Shown here one piece after another: positions 1-11,391 of a stretch of DNA of 64,000 nt. This stretch comes from Roridomyces roridus (lineage: Eukaryota > Basidiomycota > Agaricomycetes > Agaricales > Mycenaceae): contig JARKIF010000121.1 in NCBI GenBank assembly GCA_029378245.1, forward strand, positions 37,425 to 101,424, in the 5' to 3' direction. A program made the position numbers and the translations under genes. The notes beneath the pieces were generated by a model. The model was not told the origin of the DNA. It did no database searches and was given only the letters and a program-made list of their open reading frames with translations. The stretch's first letter is position 1. Each line of letters begins with the position of its first letter.

Positions 1-1925
1 TGGTTCCCAACCATAGGAAAAATATGTATTACAAACTTATTAGAGGACCCCAGTGTCCATTAGACCCATCTCATGTGTACTTGAGCAATGATACACTTGT
101 TGTCTGTGGCAATGTCTTGTGAGAGTCGGTGAGACTGGCAGCTGTATTATGTAATATATCAGTCCCGATTTGGAAATTTCAATCAAGAGTGTCCAATATG
201 CTTGAAAACACATTTACTAATATACATATAGAAAATTTTTCCGAGCCCTCTCGGGACCCCCCCCCTCCCCCGGTACGGAATTTTGATCCCGATGCCCCCT
301 TGGAGCTGAGAATCTATTCAAGAAATGGGAGATTCGTGGGAGGTCGGTCGGACGGCGAATTAAAACCTATCGAGAGCTACTGGCCGAAGAAGGTCGCAGT
401 GGAAGGTACTGTGAAGATGAGAGCAGGAAGCAAGAGACGGTCAGTAACCGATTGGGAATGGCGCCAGTGGAGCTGATCCGGGGGACCGGGACATCGATGA
501 TGCCGACCGACGGCAGCGGATGGTGGCGTAAGAGGAATTATGTGTTGCACCAGTGGAAGTGTGGAGCGATAGGTGCTGACACAAAAAACGATGACCAAAA
601 AATGAAGCATGCTGCCAAAACGAAAAATCAGGCGCCCTAAGACCCTTACCTAACGGTAGCGGGAATTCCCACTGTCAAATCGTTTGTGATCCCTATCCAC
701 GGACGCGAGCGCCGAGGCCCGTCTGAATGCGGTTCTTCTCGCGTAGGACGCTGTCTATGAGAGAACATGCGGTCTATGTAGATCTATATAGGTCTATGGC
801 TCTACTGCTCTACCGTGCAAACAATCTATTGGTGTCTATCATAGAGGGGACATGGCTTTCAGCCTACTGCGCTATGGAGCTCTATGTAGGTCTATGTAGG
901 CAAGTGCATTTTGCAGATGCAGAAGACTCGGAGACAAGACGGAAGGGAGAGAGAGGGACAGGCGAAGGGGATTTCGATGAAGGGCGTCGTCTTTATACCA
1001 CGGCATCCATCTGGCGCCCGCTGTCTGATGGAGCTGATGGTTGCATATGAGCATGTCGGCCGCACTTCGGCAAGTAGTTGAGGTCATTCGCCAATCGTTC
1101 GCTGTCGTTCGGGACCAATTCACAGCATGGTTCTGTCGAACATCGTCGTAGGCGGCTCTATGCGCTCTACGCGCCATACGCGTACGTCAAATTTCTAGGT
1201 AGAACGGCCAGTTCTAGGGAACTAAAAGCAAGTTCCAGATGTCTTCTGGTGTTCAAGGTAATTACAAGAGACGTCCAGGACAGAGGTGAGACGGGCTGGA
1301 GTCCAGAAGGGAGGGACCATGGGACTCGGAGGCCCACTGCGCGTCGGTGCCCCCAAATGCTTGCTGAGGTGTCTGGATTGCTGACCAAGTACAGACTTGC
1401 CGGCGTTGTCACGTTGACGACTGGATGCAGATAACACAAACGTGCACGCGTGCCATCCGGAGAGACTGCCAGAGCGGGTGAGGAAAAAGCGGGGCTGCCG
1501 TGGATGGTGAAGCGTGGACCCCTGGCAACCTCGGGCCCCATTCACATTGTTGTCGAGCACGTCTGCCACCGTTCCGAATGTGTTCGCGGAGAGGTCATCG
1601 GAGAGAGAGAGAGAGAGAGTAGTGATGCATCAATCAATCTGATTCAATCATAATGAGGAGAGCGGCAGGGACCGGTACAATGCCGCTTGCCGCCGGCCGA
1701 GTGTCAGATATTGAAGAATCTGCCAACAATTCGTGGATGTGTTGGAAAACAGGCTTGGAATATATATTTAATATCTGAGCCGCACACATAAGTATTGATT
1801 CCCCAGCCCTGCATCCAAAATACGAAGTACCGGGCTATCACACGCATCAGTCGAGAATACAAACACAAAAGCAGACTGACTCCACGAATGAACAGCAAGC
1901 CAAGACAGTGACCACGACCCCGCCA
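1..1925. other. Non-coding stretch, no supported gene
   Basis: Short overlapping ORFs occur on both strands but none has a recognisable domain, a plausible exon structure or a coding look. Positions 760-910 contain several copies of a GTCTATGTAG-like word. The segment ending near 1240 shares its last bases (AAAGCAAGTTCCAGAT) with the right end of the element at 48658-49405, so 740-1240 is probably a diverged copy of that repeat family. A (GA)n run lies near 1603-1618. Confidence 0.5.
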
Positions 1926-3300
1926 CTACCCAATTGTTAGGCGTTCCCACCAGTCGGACATCTTACGATCTTCGACTCGGATATCGCGTCTGCTGTATGC
2001 AGCATGCCCGTCGACCAGCCAGACGTTGTTGCCAATGCCCCGGGAGTACATACACCGCTTCAGCTTATCGGGCCCGCGCGCAGCATGCTCAGCAAACCGG
2101 AGGTGCGCCCCTGCATCACCCCCGGGTGTACATCTACCACGCGACGGGTTTGGCGATATGTCTTGACCGAGATCTTTCTTGAGGATCAGACGGGCTTGAG
2201 GGTGGGGATGTCGACGACGGAGCAGCGGGTGTCGATGGTGTTCTGCGTGGAGGTTAGATGTGTTGCGAATGATAAAGGGTAGACGGCATACTGGTCGGGA
2301 GTGGCAGTGAAGGAAGGCCGATAAATGGGACGACGAGATACTGGTCGGTAGTCGACGAGGGTGGGACCAGCGACGACAAAGAGTGTCTGCAAGTCGATGA
2401 GCCCCGACAGAGAGGACGGAGAGGTTTGGATACCTGAGAGTGAGGCCGAGGACACCGTTGATCACATTTGTGGGTCCGAGTGCGGAGACCGATGGCGATG
2501 GTGTCAGCCGGTGCTGGGAACGATGAGCGAGAGAAGATGGGCTCGGGGAAGGTATGATACCTTACAGATTCCCCAACGACGGTATCGACAACTGGACGTG
2601 TGGGTCCATGGGCTAACGACGATGGTCTGCCAGAGGCGTGAGGACATTGTCCATGAAGTACGAGCGTATCGTGATGAGGGACGACCTCCTCTTGAGGGGG
2701 TAGAAGATGGTGGTAGTGGAGAAAGAGCTCTTGGGTCTCGCCAGGAGCGTAGAAAGATTGGAGGGAGACCGAAGGCCCACAGAATGCGATTTGGAGATGG
2801 GGCATTCAAAGTGCCGCGAGACGGTCGTGCAGAAGGAAAGCCTTGTAGACGATAGACCGCTTTTGACGGAGGAAATCCTTCACATGCGTCCGTGGGAAGT
2901 GGAAGCTTGGAGAAGGCCGCCTGCCCAGACAGAGGTGAAATTTGCGATGAGTGTGGGTGGCTGACATTGACTCGAAACCACCAAATATTGCGATCGGATG
3001 TGACGAGTCCGGATGGTGTGCTGCTTTGAGGTGCAGGAAGTAGAGACCGCAAAGCATCATGGTGGTGAGAAGAGAGCGACGTCGATTTGATCTCGGCCTT
3101 CTCTTGTCAAACCACCATCGATGCACCATCTCCGAACGAGAGCATGACTGGACTCGAATGGAGAGCACTCTCTGATACATTATCTTACACCGGTATCGCA
3201 GCGACAAACCGAAAGACAAGCCAGACGTTTCCCCGCTCATTTCGACTGGACTCCCACTCTTTTTGCATCACCGCTCCCAGAGATTTATTCTCCCTGCGTC
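1926..3300 (-). other. Overlapping minus-strand ORFs, unidentified
   Basis: Three minus-strand frames stay open for 145-183 codons each in an overlapping series (about 3240-2806, 3052-2504, 2805-2254 and 2465-1926). No frame has a family signature I recognise and no exon chain joins them convincingly. This could be a decayed gene with frameshifts or chance openness in GC-rich DNA. I do not call a gene here. Confidence 0.3.
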
Positions 3301-3565
3301 TTTCGAGCTGACTTCTGTCTCTGGCACTCGTATGGATCGGCATGATTCATTCAAACCAACTCGCGTTCTGGAACATACAACAAGTAAAGAACTGCCAGGA
3401 GAAGGACCCCGGCTCATCGCAAGTTCCTCTCCGCTACATGAATCTGGAAGCGCTGGCTGGCAAATCCCTGTACCACCTCTGCTACATCCCCAAAGTACGC
3501 CTCTCTATCTTCACGAACAATCACCAAAAGGGATTCCAGTGAATCCCCTCGCTCCACAAGAAAAT

Positions 3566-3905
3566 TCACCACATGCTGGAATCCAAGGGACCCTGATTAA
3601 AACATTCATGGACGGCAACCTTTCTGAGATCGGGGAGAAGATTGACTTTGTTCGCCAACACTGCAACAGATCGAGGACGGAGATTTGTGAGCGAGGGAGT
3701 TTGAGCTCGAGGTCCGTGAGGTACCAGGGACTGAATGAGGATATCGGAGGAGATCTCCGGCGGCAAATGAGCCACTGGGTCGAGGATGGAATTTTCGCAG
3801 GAAGCTTCGTTGCTTTTCGAGACCTCTAGATCCCATGATCTCTTCCTGGCGAACGATGACGTCTGAGACCGAGTCGATGCACTTTCGGAGGTTGTGAGCA
3901 GTCAT
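3566..3905 (-). pseudogene. F-box N-terminal relic
   Basis: On the minus strand, a start near 3905 gives MTAHNLRKCIDSVSDVIVRQ and onward. This aligns with residues 8-30 of the intact F-box gene just downstream (AELRQRIRSLSDAVARQIEV). The F-box core LPPEISSDILIQSL appears in a different frame at about 3770-3730, so a frameshift separates the coiled-coil leader from the F-box. Nothing after the F-box is recognisable. It is a truncated, frameshifted duplicate of the neighbour at 4192-5388, on the same strand. Confidence 0.65.
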
Positions 3906-4191
3906 CTGAGAGTGAGAGTAACGCAGGAGGCCTGTGACGGCCAGTTGAAGGAGTTCTGGCTTTTTGTAGCCGGAAGGCGCGAGTCTGTTCGATTTATATT
4001 AATACTGGAAATTGACATGTATCTATCGACCGCAAGCATCGACCTGACTTGTTTGTAAATTTCGGCATTGAAATTGCAAAAGGTCCTTACAGTCAATGTC
4101 AAGAAGTTCATATCAAGGCCACCTGAAGCGCCCCAAACATCAGCCGTTCGAGTCAACCAAAATGGTAAGCATGCACTCACGGTCACGGTCC

Positions 4192-5388
4192 TTAGGCACA
4201 GGAAATGTTAACGTTTATGCCCTCAGCTTGAAATTCACGGAGCGCTGCCGCAAACTCCTCCGAGCACTCGCCGTTGCCCCACCCGCTGAGCTCGAAACAT
4301 CGAATCGACGCCCGACGGAGTGAGAGGAACCGCAGAACGCGGTCATATCCATCTGCCGCATGGTTAAAGCGTTCCTCGAGCACAAGTCTCTGGAGGGCCG
4401 GAAGGAGGTTGGGGTTGGAAGTCAATATATCCAGGAAGGAGGGAGCGCGGCGACGGGTTGCCGGGAGCTCAATATCGAGGTCCGTGAGACCAGGGACAAG
4501 CTCGAGCATTGAGGGGAGATGTCCGGCCCCACTCCGCACATGTATATGCAAAGAGCGTAGCAGAGGTGATGGGGATCGCTGGAGAAAAGCGTGCAGCTCG
4601 TCAAGGTCTATGTGGCTGCTGAACGATTCAAGGGAAGGCAGTGTCAGGTGCTTCAAAAGGTAATGGCCAGTATTCGGACCAAATTGTCCGAGGCGAAGAC
4701 GTCGCAAGTTGAGATGGGTGATCTCCGTTTCGTTCCCTGTCCGGAAGTTGAGATAGAGAAGATGACATTCTGCGAGAAGTGGAATCTCGCGCAACATGTC
4801 GAGGATCCATTTACATGAGAATTCGATCATCTTGTCGTCGATACCGAGCGTGAATGACTTCAAGCCAGCAAAGACATAATCCAGCGACTGAGAAGTCTCC
4901 AATGTCGGACCGATGAACCACTCCATTGTCTCGATTCGTTGTGCATCGTGTTTGAGCGCCGCGAAGGTGGTGGGGAAGGTGTCCGTCGATAGATTGCGCA
5001 CTGAGAGCGATATAGGGAAGCCACGCCCGCGAGCGAGCCACAGTCCCAACACCTTTGGGAATTTGGACGGTGGGATGCCTTCGTCCCTAATGGTGGTCCA
5101 CAGGGTGGGGGTCGCGAGGGCGATAGCTCTCCACGCTCGAGAAACGCGGAGAAAAACCGAGAGTGTAGCCAAAGTTGGTGGCTCTGGTAGGGATTGCAGG
5201 AGAATCTCAGAGGAGATCTCGAGCGGCAAACGCATCATCGGGTCAAGGATGGAGTTCAATTGGCCTTGAGCGACGCTTTGCTGTTGTTCAAGGTCTCTGA
5301 GGACCTCTATTTGTCGTGCGACAGCGTCGGAGAGCGATCGAATGCGCTGACGAAGCTCTGCTACCGATGACATGAGGGGAGGAGACAA
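4192..5388 (-). CDS. F-box domain protein with LRR-like C-terminal half
   Basis: A single-exon 398-aa protein. Residues 8-48 form a heptad-like coiled coil rich in Q, E, L and R. Residues 54-67 are the F-box core LPLEISSEILLQSL, followed by a typical agaricomycete segment (VSRAWRAIALATPTLWTTI, about 80-100). The rest has irregular leucine-rich stretches like those of F-box/LRR substrate receptors. F-box proteins of this kind bind Skp1 and present substrates to SCF ubiquitin ligases; the target is unknown. The first in-frame ATG is used; a second, five codons on, is equally possible. No frameshift or internal stop is seen and the length is normal. A truncated relative lies immediately downstream and a broken one at 6.6-7.8 kb, which fits local duplication of the family. 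Confidence 0.8.
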   Translation of the reverse strand: MSPPLMSSVAELRQRIRSLSDAVARQIEVLRDLEQQQSVAQGQLNSILDPMMRLPLEISSEILLQSLPEPPTLATLSVFLRVSRAWRAIALATPTLWTTIRDEGIPPSKFPKVLGLWLARGRGFPISLSVRNLSTDTFPTTFAALKHDAQRIETMEWFIGPTLETSQSLDYVFAGLKSFTLGIDDKMIEFSCKWILDMLREIPLLAECHLLYLNFRTGNETEITHLNLRRLRLGQFGPNTGHYLLKHLTLPSLESFSSHIDLDELHAFLQRSPSPLLRSLHIHVRSGAGHLPSMLELVPGLTDLDIELPATRRRAPSFLDILTSNPNLLPALQRLVLEERFNHAADGYDRVLRFLSLRRASIRCFELSGWGNGECSEEFAAALREFQAEGINVNISCA

Positions 5389-6647
5389 GAAGGGCTGAGA
5401 TCAAAATCAACACAACACATAAACAACGCGCTCATTTACTTACACTCGGTTCCCGATTTCATGAATTTATTTGTTGGATATTCGTCTTCTGTTCATGTAT
5501 CCTCTATCCTTTGCCCTTGGAGCCACAGACAAAGATATTCACGCAAGAACACACCGTATTGGAAACCCTCATCGTTTGGCGATTGCACGGAAACGTCCAG
5601 CGGGGCGTCAAATTCTAGAAATGCCTTGAGAAAACAGAAACAATCAAAAACGACGCATAATCAGATAAAAAACAGCTGCATTGGAGGCTTGGGCGATGGA
5701 CGACGGCGGGGGTTGGACGGCGTACTCACTGCACAGTGTAAACGACCATTCACCATGCAACGAGGATTCGTATGAAACTCATTGCCGGCAGCAACAAGAA
5801 TTACAGACTTCCAACTCATACCGGCGGCGACGGACCACGGTACCGCCGCCCAGCTTCCGTCGCAACTCAAGAGCAGAGAACGGAAACAATTTTGACCATC
5901 GACCTACGCCGATGGGAGTATTTTTGCGTTGCTCCATATAACTTCAAAATCTCCACCAATACGTCACTCTATGTTTTATACTTCAGGTGGGTATGGGCAA
6001 TCACACCAAGTCCCATCATTAACTTACTAAGCACATCAAGGCTCAAATCCTTCGTTTGCCTTCCACATCCCTTCAATAGCCTCGGAAGCCTCCAACAATA
6101 CAAATTCAGTTGAATCCATTGCTACTACACCCCGTTCCAGAAGAAAATTCAAATTTGACGGCAAGAGTTCTTGCAAATACAAAGCTGCCGACTCTTCGAC
6201 CAGCCAGAAACCTCTATTTGACCGCTATCTGAGTATGCATATCATGTACTGGGGCATTGGTGAACCTTTTTGAATGAAATTTATCGTATCCCATGCTATA
6301 CTGTAGGGCAAGGAAGGTGGTGTGACAATATGTGACCTGGCATCACACAGCGAAAGGTGCTGCAGACTGTAGCTCTCTGGGGCCAGTTTTCTGCTCAAAC
6401 CCGAGTGCCATTCAACACTAGGATGAAATACATTTTAAACTAACGAGAGACATCTGCAAATTTTCACCTCTATTTGCCATTTCAGTGCGAGATCCATCAC
6501 TCACAGCTCGAAGTGCCATCAGATCACTGATTTGTGGCAGGCGTTGCCCATACCCACTTCAGGATACGCTCACATTTCAACAGTGGTCCAGTTGTGGTTA
6601 TGACCTTCTCCAAGTCTCCGAGCACCTTCCCATCCAGCACAATCCCA
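5389..6647. other. Intergenic stretch, nothing recognised
   Basis: About 1.2 kb between two F-box loci, more AT-rich than the flanks. It should contain the upstream region of the 4192-5388 gene (minus strand). The small plus-strand ORFs here show no domain or splice structure. Confidence 0.5.
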
Positions 6648-7787
6648 TCAATCCTCCTCCAATGGTTCGACGCTGAGGGCCGCATCGGGGAACGCATCCT
6701 TGTATACGTGAAACGAGAGACGCGTTTCCTTGATCTCCAGTACGCGCGGATATCCCTGAGGACGCAGTCGGTAAAGCGCGGCGATGGGATCCGCTCCCAG
6801 AAGCAATTCGGAAACGACGAGCGAATCTAACACCGGCAGGGTGAGCGAGTTGATCAGAGCCACCAAGCTATCATTACGGTCGCCTTCTCCCCAAATAAGG
6901 CTCAACGAGCGCAGGGGTAGAACCGAGACTGTGGGATGAGCCGGTACGGGATCGTCCTGGGGCAAAGGGTGAGCGTGCACGTTTCGAGAGCTGTTGCTTG
7001 ATGGAGTATATGGAGTGCCTCGGGAATGTACAGGTCGGCAGTGAGAATAGTGAGTTGGGACCATGGAAGAGTTATTGTGAAAGGATTGAATATCGTCGAA
7101 AGGACCACTTTTTTTAGATTCGGTGCCAACATAAACACTGGCACCGCCGTTTGAGAGGGTGTGGTGTCCGGTAGCATGGTGTCTGATGGACCCACAAGCA
7201 CACTGCGTAACATCGGCATGGGCCCTGTGAAGCCATGGAGGTCCTCATAGGGTACCTCGATTTCGAAGTGTTGCAAGTGCGAGGCGTGTCGCATGATCGC
7301 TTCCGCGAACTGGATAGTCGGTATAGGGGCTGTCTCTCGGTCAAAAATCTTCACATCACAGAGTCGGATGGACAGAGGATGGTTTCCGGAGCGTTCCAGC
7401 CAAATCTCAAGCTGCTGAAGCTTCTGCTTGCGCGTCCCTATGTTGTCATGGAGATCCACTCCAATTGAGCTCCACAATGCCCGCGTCTTTAACGCGATAT
7501 CGCGCCATTGGCGGCATACTTGGAGCAGGAGAAGGCGATTCTGAGTCGACTCTGGGTTTCAGAAATCGCCTGTACGAGGGGAGGAATTGGATGAATATTT
7601 CCGAGATGAGTTCGACGGGAAGCGTTAGAATCGGGTGCTTGTATCGGGCGAGCACTCGGCGACAGCGGCGTAGTTCAGCGACGCGAGCGTCAAGCGACCG
7701 TTGCAAGTCCTCGATTTCGATATCCAACTGCGCGATACGGCTGCGCGCCGCTGCGGCTTCTGAGTAAGTCGGCGCAGGGGCCGACAT
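6648..7787 (-). pseudogene. F-box/LRR gene broken by two frameshifts
   Basis: The gene starts at 7787 with MSAPAPTYSEAAAARSRIAQ, a coiled-coil leader, then the F-box core LPVELISEIFIQFLP. The conserved tail after the F-box (LLLLQVCRQWRDIALKTRAL) continues in another frame. The switch lies near 7560-7570, where the upstream frame gives FLKPRVDSE and the new frame would give PESTQNRLLL. A second one-base shift lies near 6955-6965, after TALETCTLTLCP; the new frame (DDPVPAHPTVSVLPLRSLSL) runs to a stop at 6648. The ancestor would have been about 380 aa. No GT-AG intron explains either switch, so these read as single-base indels. Sequencing error is the main alternative. Confidence 0.72.
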
Positions 7788-9600
7788 CGTGATTGGCCAA
7801 GGAATCTGTGTATCAGAGGAGCCTGGATGAGCGAGATACAGAATGTGCCGACTGGGACGCACGAGTGCGAAATGATTTCCAGGCAGCTGGGAGCGTATTG
7901 ACTTTTGCGTTGTGGACGCAGAGGACAAGCAAGATTTGATCCGGTGAAACAAACGCGGCTATCGATGATCTGCATCAATCTCACCTTGGACTCGAACCAC
8001 CACCACCTCGCTTGCTCTTCTGTCCTGATGGCCGTTCATCCCAGTCTGTTTCCCTCACTCCGGCGCTCGCAGTTAGAAACATCGGCTTTTCACTTGGACA
8101 CTCTGGATTGCGTCGCTATCTGCTGGCCATCAAATTGTGGATGCCCGTGCTCATAACCCGTAGAGCTTTGTTTATCAAGACGAAAAGACTCGCTAACTGG
8201 AACGGGAAGACTTGTGGTCCAGGTTCAAACTCGGATATTCGGACAAAGGAGCGCACCATCATGAATCTCTGCAGGATGCCGCCGAACATGGAGCCGCGAC
8301 CGCCGATGCGATTGTTTCCTTGTTCATTCCTTCCTAATTTATCGACTGCCAGCTTCTGCGACGCTCATGCATTTAAGTACTATGTGGTGCGTACATACCA
8401 ACTCTTCTTTTCGCCTCGGAAGCGGTACATGACTCTCATGCTGATGATGATTTTCCGCTGCAGCGCGTCCTCCTCCACGGGTTTCCTGTCGTGCTACTAA
8501 GTACTGGCCATGCTTCTCCACTCGTACGCGTGACGTCTGAGCGCTCATACTCGTCAACTCTGGAAACGAACTTCATTGCTCCTATGTACTCGCTGGTTGA
8601 AAGAAATTGAATATGCTCGCGTTGTTTCCCAAGAAATACTTAACAGATCGCTCGACAATCCCAACCTCTACCCACCCGGATGGGAGTGCCTTCCACTCTG
8701 CCAACGAAACGCCTGCGGCGACAAGGAGAGGTCTAGAGACAAACAATTATTGTGTCCCAGCATCCACCTCATCTGGATACCCCCAACTTCCGTAATACTA
8801 ATCCCACTTTCCTGCATTGAACGTCAAATCCGCGTATTCACGTGGAATCTGCCCAAGGGTGAGGGAGAAGCGGGTATAATGCTGGGCTGCGAAGGATTCA
8901 ACAACGGATACCTTGAGAGACTACACGCGAATCTGATAGACACGGCCATTCGTCGTCCACTGAGAGATTTTGAGGGCTTCGTGGTGGGGCTCCACGCCTT
9001 CCAAGAGGATCATTGCTGAATGAGAATCTAGAAGCGCTATTCGTGTGAGTGGTTTGACTGGAAATTCTGAGCAGAATTGACGCGTATGTGTGCAGAAATA
9101 TAACAAGATGGACCGAGCGCGATCTTGACGGTGCGTACACGTTTCGTCTCCGGGGTTTAGGGGGCAAATCTCAAATTCTTCACAGGCTGAACAGTCAATA
9201 GTTTATACATTCGAACGGGTAGGCTCTTTCAAAATATAGAATGAGTGTACGAGGCTGGAAGAACCTGGGGTGAGTCAGTACGCGGGTGTATAATTAAATG
9301 CTCGTTCCTTGTTCATCAGGTTAAATACATTATTCATACAGAAGACGGCCTTGGCAACATTCCTGAATCAGCCTCACTCCTTATCGGAAAAACGTGATTT
9401 CGCTTATAATATGCCGTGACAATTATTTGATTATCATAGTCTATAATTGTTCCATAGTCGTCACACTTCTTCTATAATAGGCACCAGGGCCAATCATAAT
9501 TGATCATAATCAAAAGCACGCCAAAACGGCTTGGCGGCATGATAGTCAGACTCAAACAAACAGTGATACAAAAAAATAATTTCAACCTCATTAGCCATAC
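7788..9600. other. Intergenic stretch, nothing recognised
   Basis: No supported gene. A short minus-strand ORF around 9020-8920 (ILLEGVEPHHEALKISQWTT) looks weakly coding but has no start context or partner exons. From about 9290 to 9590 the DNA is AT-rich, with palindromic words such as ATAATTGATCATAATC. That word recurs near 20680, which suggests a dispersed repeat. Confidence 0.4.
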
Positions 9601-9727
9601 ACTCGGTCCCTGGCGTCCCTAGCGTGACTGAAGCTCTGCCAATGAGCTCTGCAGTCCCGGCGACCTGCGAAAAACCGCTCTGTACTCGTAAAGACCAGCG
9701 GCCTCCTCTGCTGAGGGACGGTCAGGA

Positions 9728-10145
9728 TCAAATGGCCAAAACGTTGGGTAGCTTTCGAGTTGACGCTCTGAGAGCGAGGCCCTGGAAGACATTTCAGACG
9801 GCAAGGGGAGGGAGACAGTGCGCACGCACTTGCCTGATATCGGAGTGCATCTTGACCACGTAGTGACAATACTCTGCCAACCGTAGGTAGGCGCGAACCA
9901 AGGCGGTGTAGTCTTCGGCAGAGCGCATGTTGGACTGAATGAGATGAGCGAAAGCGGGATTCCCAGAGCAGATGAGCTCCTGAGAGGTCGCATTGGTGAT
10001 AATGGCGAGGCTCTAGAAGTCGCTCAAGATGGTGAGAGGATGAAAACGGCAAACAAACGTCAGCGGGTTTGGGGTATGGAGGCGGGTCGGCGGGGCCGCC
10101 GTTTTCATTGGTGAGCGGGTGTGTGTGTGTGGCCGCGTCAGACAT
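9728..10145 (-). CDS. Small three-exon hypothetical protein
   Basis: Proposed exons on the minus strand are 10145-10059, 10012-9830 and 9781 to about 9728, giving about 107 aa. Exon 1 encodes MSDAATHTHPLTNENGGPAD and a proline-rich stretch. Intron 1 is 46 nt (GTTTGT...TCTAG) and joins in frame to exon 2, whose frame has clear coding character (SLAIITNATSQELICSGNPA, then AEDYTALVRAYLRLAEYCHY). Intron 2 is about 48 nt (GTGCGT...TTCCAG). The last exon is uncertain because another frame also stays open to about 9619. I recognise no family. The start codon lies 46 bp from the target-site duplication of the LTR element at 10196-11584, so the promoter or 5' UTR was split from the gene by that insertion. 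Confidence 0.5.
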
Positions 10146-10190
10146 GGTGGTTTTGGTTTGAGTGATAGTTTGGTTTGGTTTGTTGTTGTC

Positions 10191-10195
10191 ACACC
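10191..10195. repeat. Target-site duplication, left copy (ACACC)
   Basis: ACACC immediately before the TGTTGGG start of the left LTR. The same five bases follow the right LTR at 11585-11589. Confidence 0.9.
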
Positions 10196-10388
10196 TGTTG
10201 GGAATAGGCCTGCTGTGTGAACGGAGAAACCACGGGCCTGGGAGTATTTAGAACACCGTGTATTTGCTTCTACGGCTGCGCCGTAGTCTGCGCAGAGCTG
10301 CGGCGCAGCATTGCATGTAGTATATATACGGGGGCTTGCAAGTGCAAGTCCCCCAGCTCCTGTATTAGATCAGTTGTCAAATTCAACA
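10196..10388 (+). repeat. Left LTR, 193 bp
   Basis: Starts TG and ends CA. It contains a CTACGGCTGCGCCGTAG palindrome near 10270 and a TATATATA motif near 10320 that could serve as the promoter TATA box, followed by GGGGGCTTGCAAGTGCAAGTCCCCC, itself an inverted repeat. It is the same length as the right LTR. Confidence 0.92.
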
Positions 10389-10400
10389 GGTTATGGGCCC
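10389..10400 (+). promoter_or_regulatory. Primer binding site, half initiator Met-tRNA type
   Basis: GGTTATGGGCCC abuts the left LTR. It differs at one base from the complement of the initiator Met-tRNA anticodon-arm segment (GGGCTCATAACC). Copia/Ty1-class elements are known to prime from an internal tRNA-iMet fragment rather than the 3' end, so this fits the copia assignment made from the gag. Confidence 0.75.
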
Positions 10401-10536
10401 CGCACAATAGTCCTACCTTGACAACCTCCTCTCTTCCGCTCCCGCGCTGCACGGTATTGCTGTGGACCGACGAACCGACGAAACCGAACTGACGAATTGA
10501 ACCGAAGAACCGACGAATTGAACCGACGAACCGACG

Positions 10537-11322
10537 ATGGACGACGAACGAGCTGTGAATACGAAGGGTGGATTGAAGTTGGCGGACAATGTGACGTATG
10601 ATGATTGGGAATTCGAGACGAGGGCGGATCTGCGGAGGAAAGGTGGCCCGAACAGCAAGGCTGTCAAGGCGTGGGTTGCCAAACGAGATGTTGCGACGGC
10701 AACGATCATTGGCCGACTTGATCCGTCCCAGTTTGCCCATATCCGTGACTTCGAGGAGGATCCTGCGGGAATGTGGGACCGCTTGAGGGAGACACATCAG
10801 AGCTCCGGGTTGGGAGGGGTTGTGGTGGCCTGGAGGAAATTTTACTCCCTCCGCAAGTCTGGTGACCGCTCCACGATGCGGGCGCATATTGGCGGCATCC
10901 GCGCACATGCCGAGAAGCTCGGCAGGCTTTATCAAGACAAGCCATCGGACGCGCAGATCATCGCGACACTGTTGATGTCCCTCCCCCCTGCTTACGACAC
11001 CTTGATCATTTCCTTGGACGCGCATTCGAAAAAGGATGACCTTGATTTTGTGATTGGTCGATTGCTCAACGAGGAACTCCGCCAGGAGGCCGAGTACCCC
11101 GACGAGATGGTCTCTGCTTCGGCATCTCCCGGACCTGCGACTGTGCTTGCTGCTCGCACGTACCGGGACAAGTCGCGAGTGACTTGTTTCAAGTGCCAGA
11201 AGCTCGGCCACTTCCAGACCGAATGCCCCGAGCCCGGCCCACTTGTGCCGAATCCTTTCATGTCTCGCGGGACTGCACCTACATCGACGGCGATTGTGTA
11301 TGTGGACACTATTGCTTTTTGA
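10537..11322 (+). CDS. Copia-type Gag with CCHC zinc knuckle
   Basis: A 261-aa open frame. Residues about 60-200 match the copia-type gag/UBN2 pattern: MWDRLRETHQSSGLGGVVVAW, RAHIGGIRAHAEKLGRLYQD and IIATLLMSLPPAYDTLIISL are family-typical stretches. A zinc knuckle, CFKCQKLGHFQTEC (CX2CX4HX4C), spans residues 217-230. The C-terminus ends YVDTIAF at a TGA; in full copia polyproteins the protease would follow such a segment. Gag packages element RNA into virus-like particles. The frame has no stop or shift, which suggests recent selection or recent origin. A full-length copia parent with the same LTRs probably exists elsewhere in the genome. Confidence 0.92.
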   Translation: MDDERAVNTKGGLKLADNVTYDDWEFETRADLRRKGGPNSKAVKAWVAKRDVATATIIGRLDPSQFAHIRDFEEDPAGMWDRLRETHQSSGLGGVVVAWRKFYSLRKSGDRSTMRAHIGGIRAHAEKLGRLYQDKPSDAQIIATLLMSLPPAYDTLIISLDAHSKKDDLDFVIGRLLNEELRQEAEYPDEMVSASASPGPATVLAARTYRDKSRVTCFKCQKLGHFQTECPEPGPLVPNPFMSRGTAPTSTAIVYVDTIAF

Positions 11323-11391
11323 TGGACTGTATTTCACTTCAGTGGGAGCTTTCATTTTTATTGTCTTTGGCACACAGCGGTCCAGTGGGAG

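Noticed and set aside
1926..3240. A membrane-protein-like gene on the minus strand
   Set aside because: Three overlapping frames are open but none has a recognisable domain or consistent splice chain.
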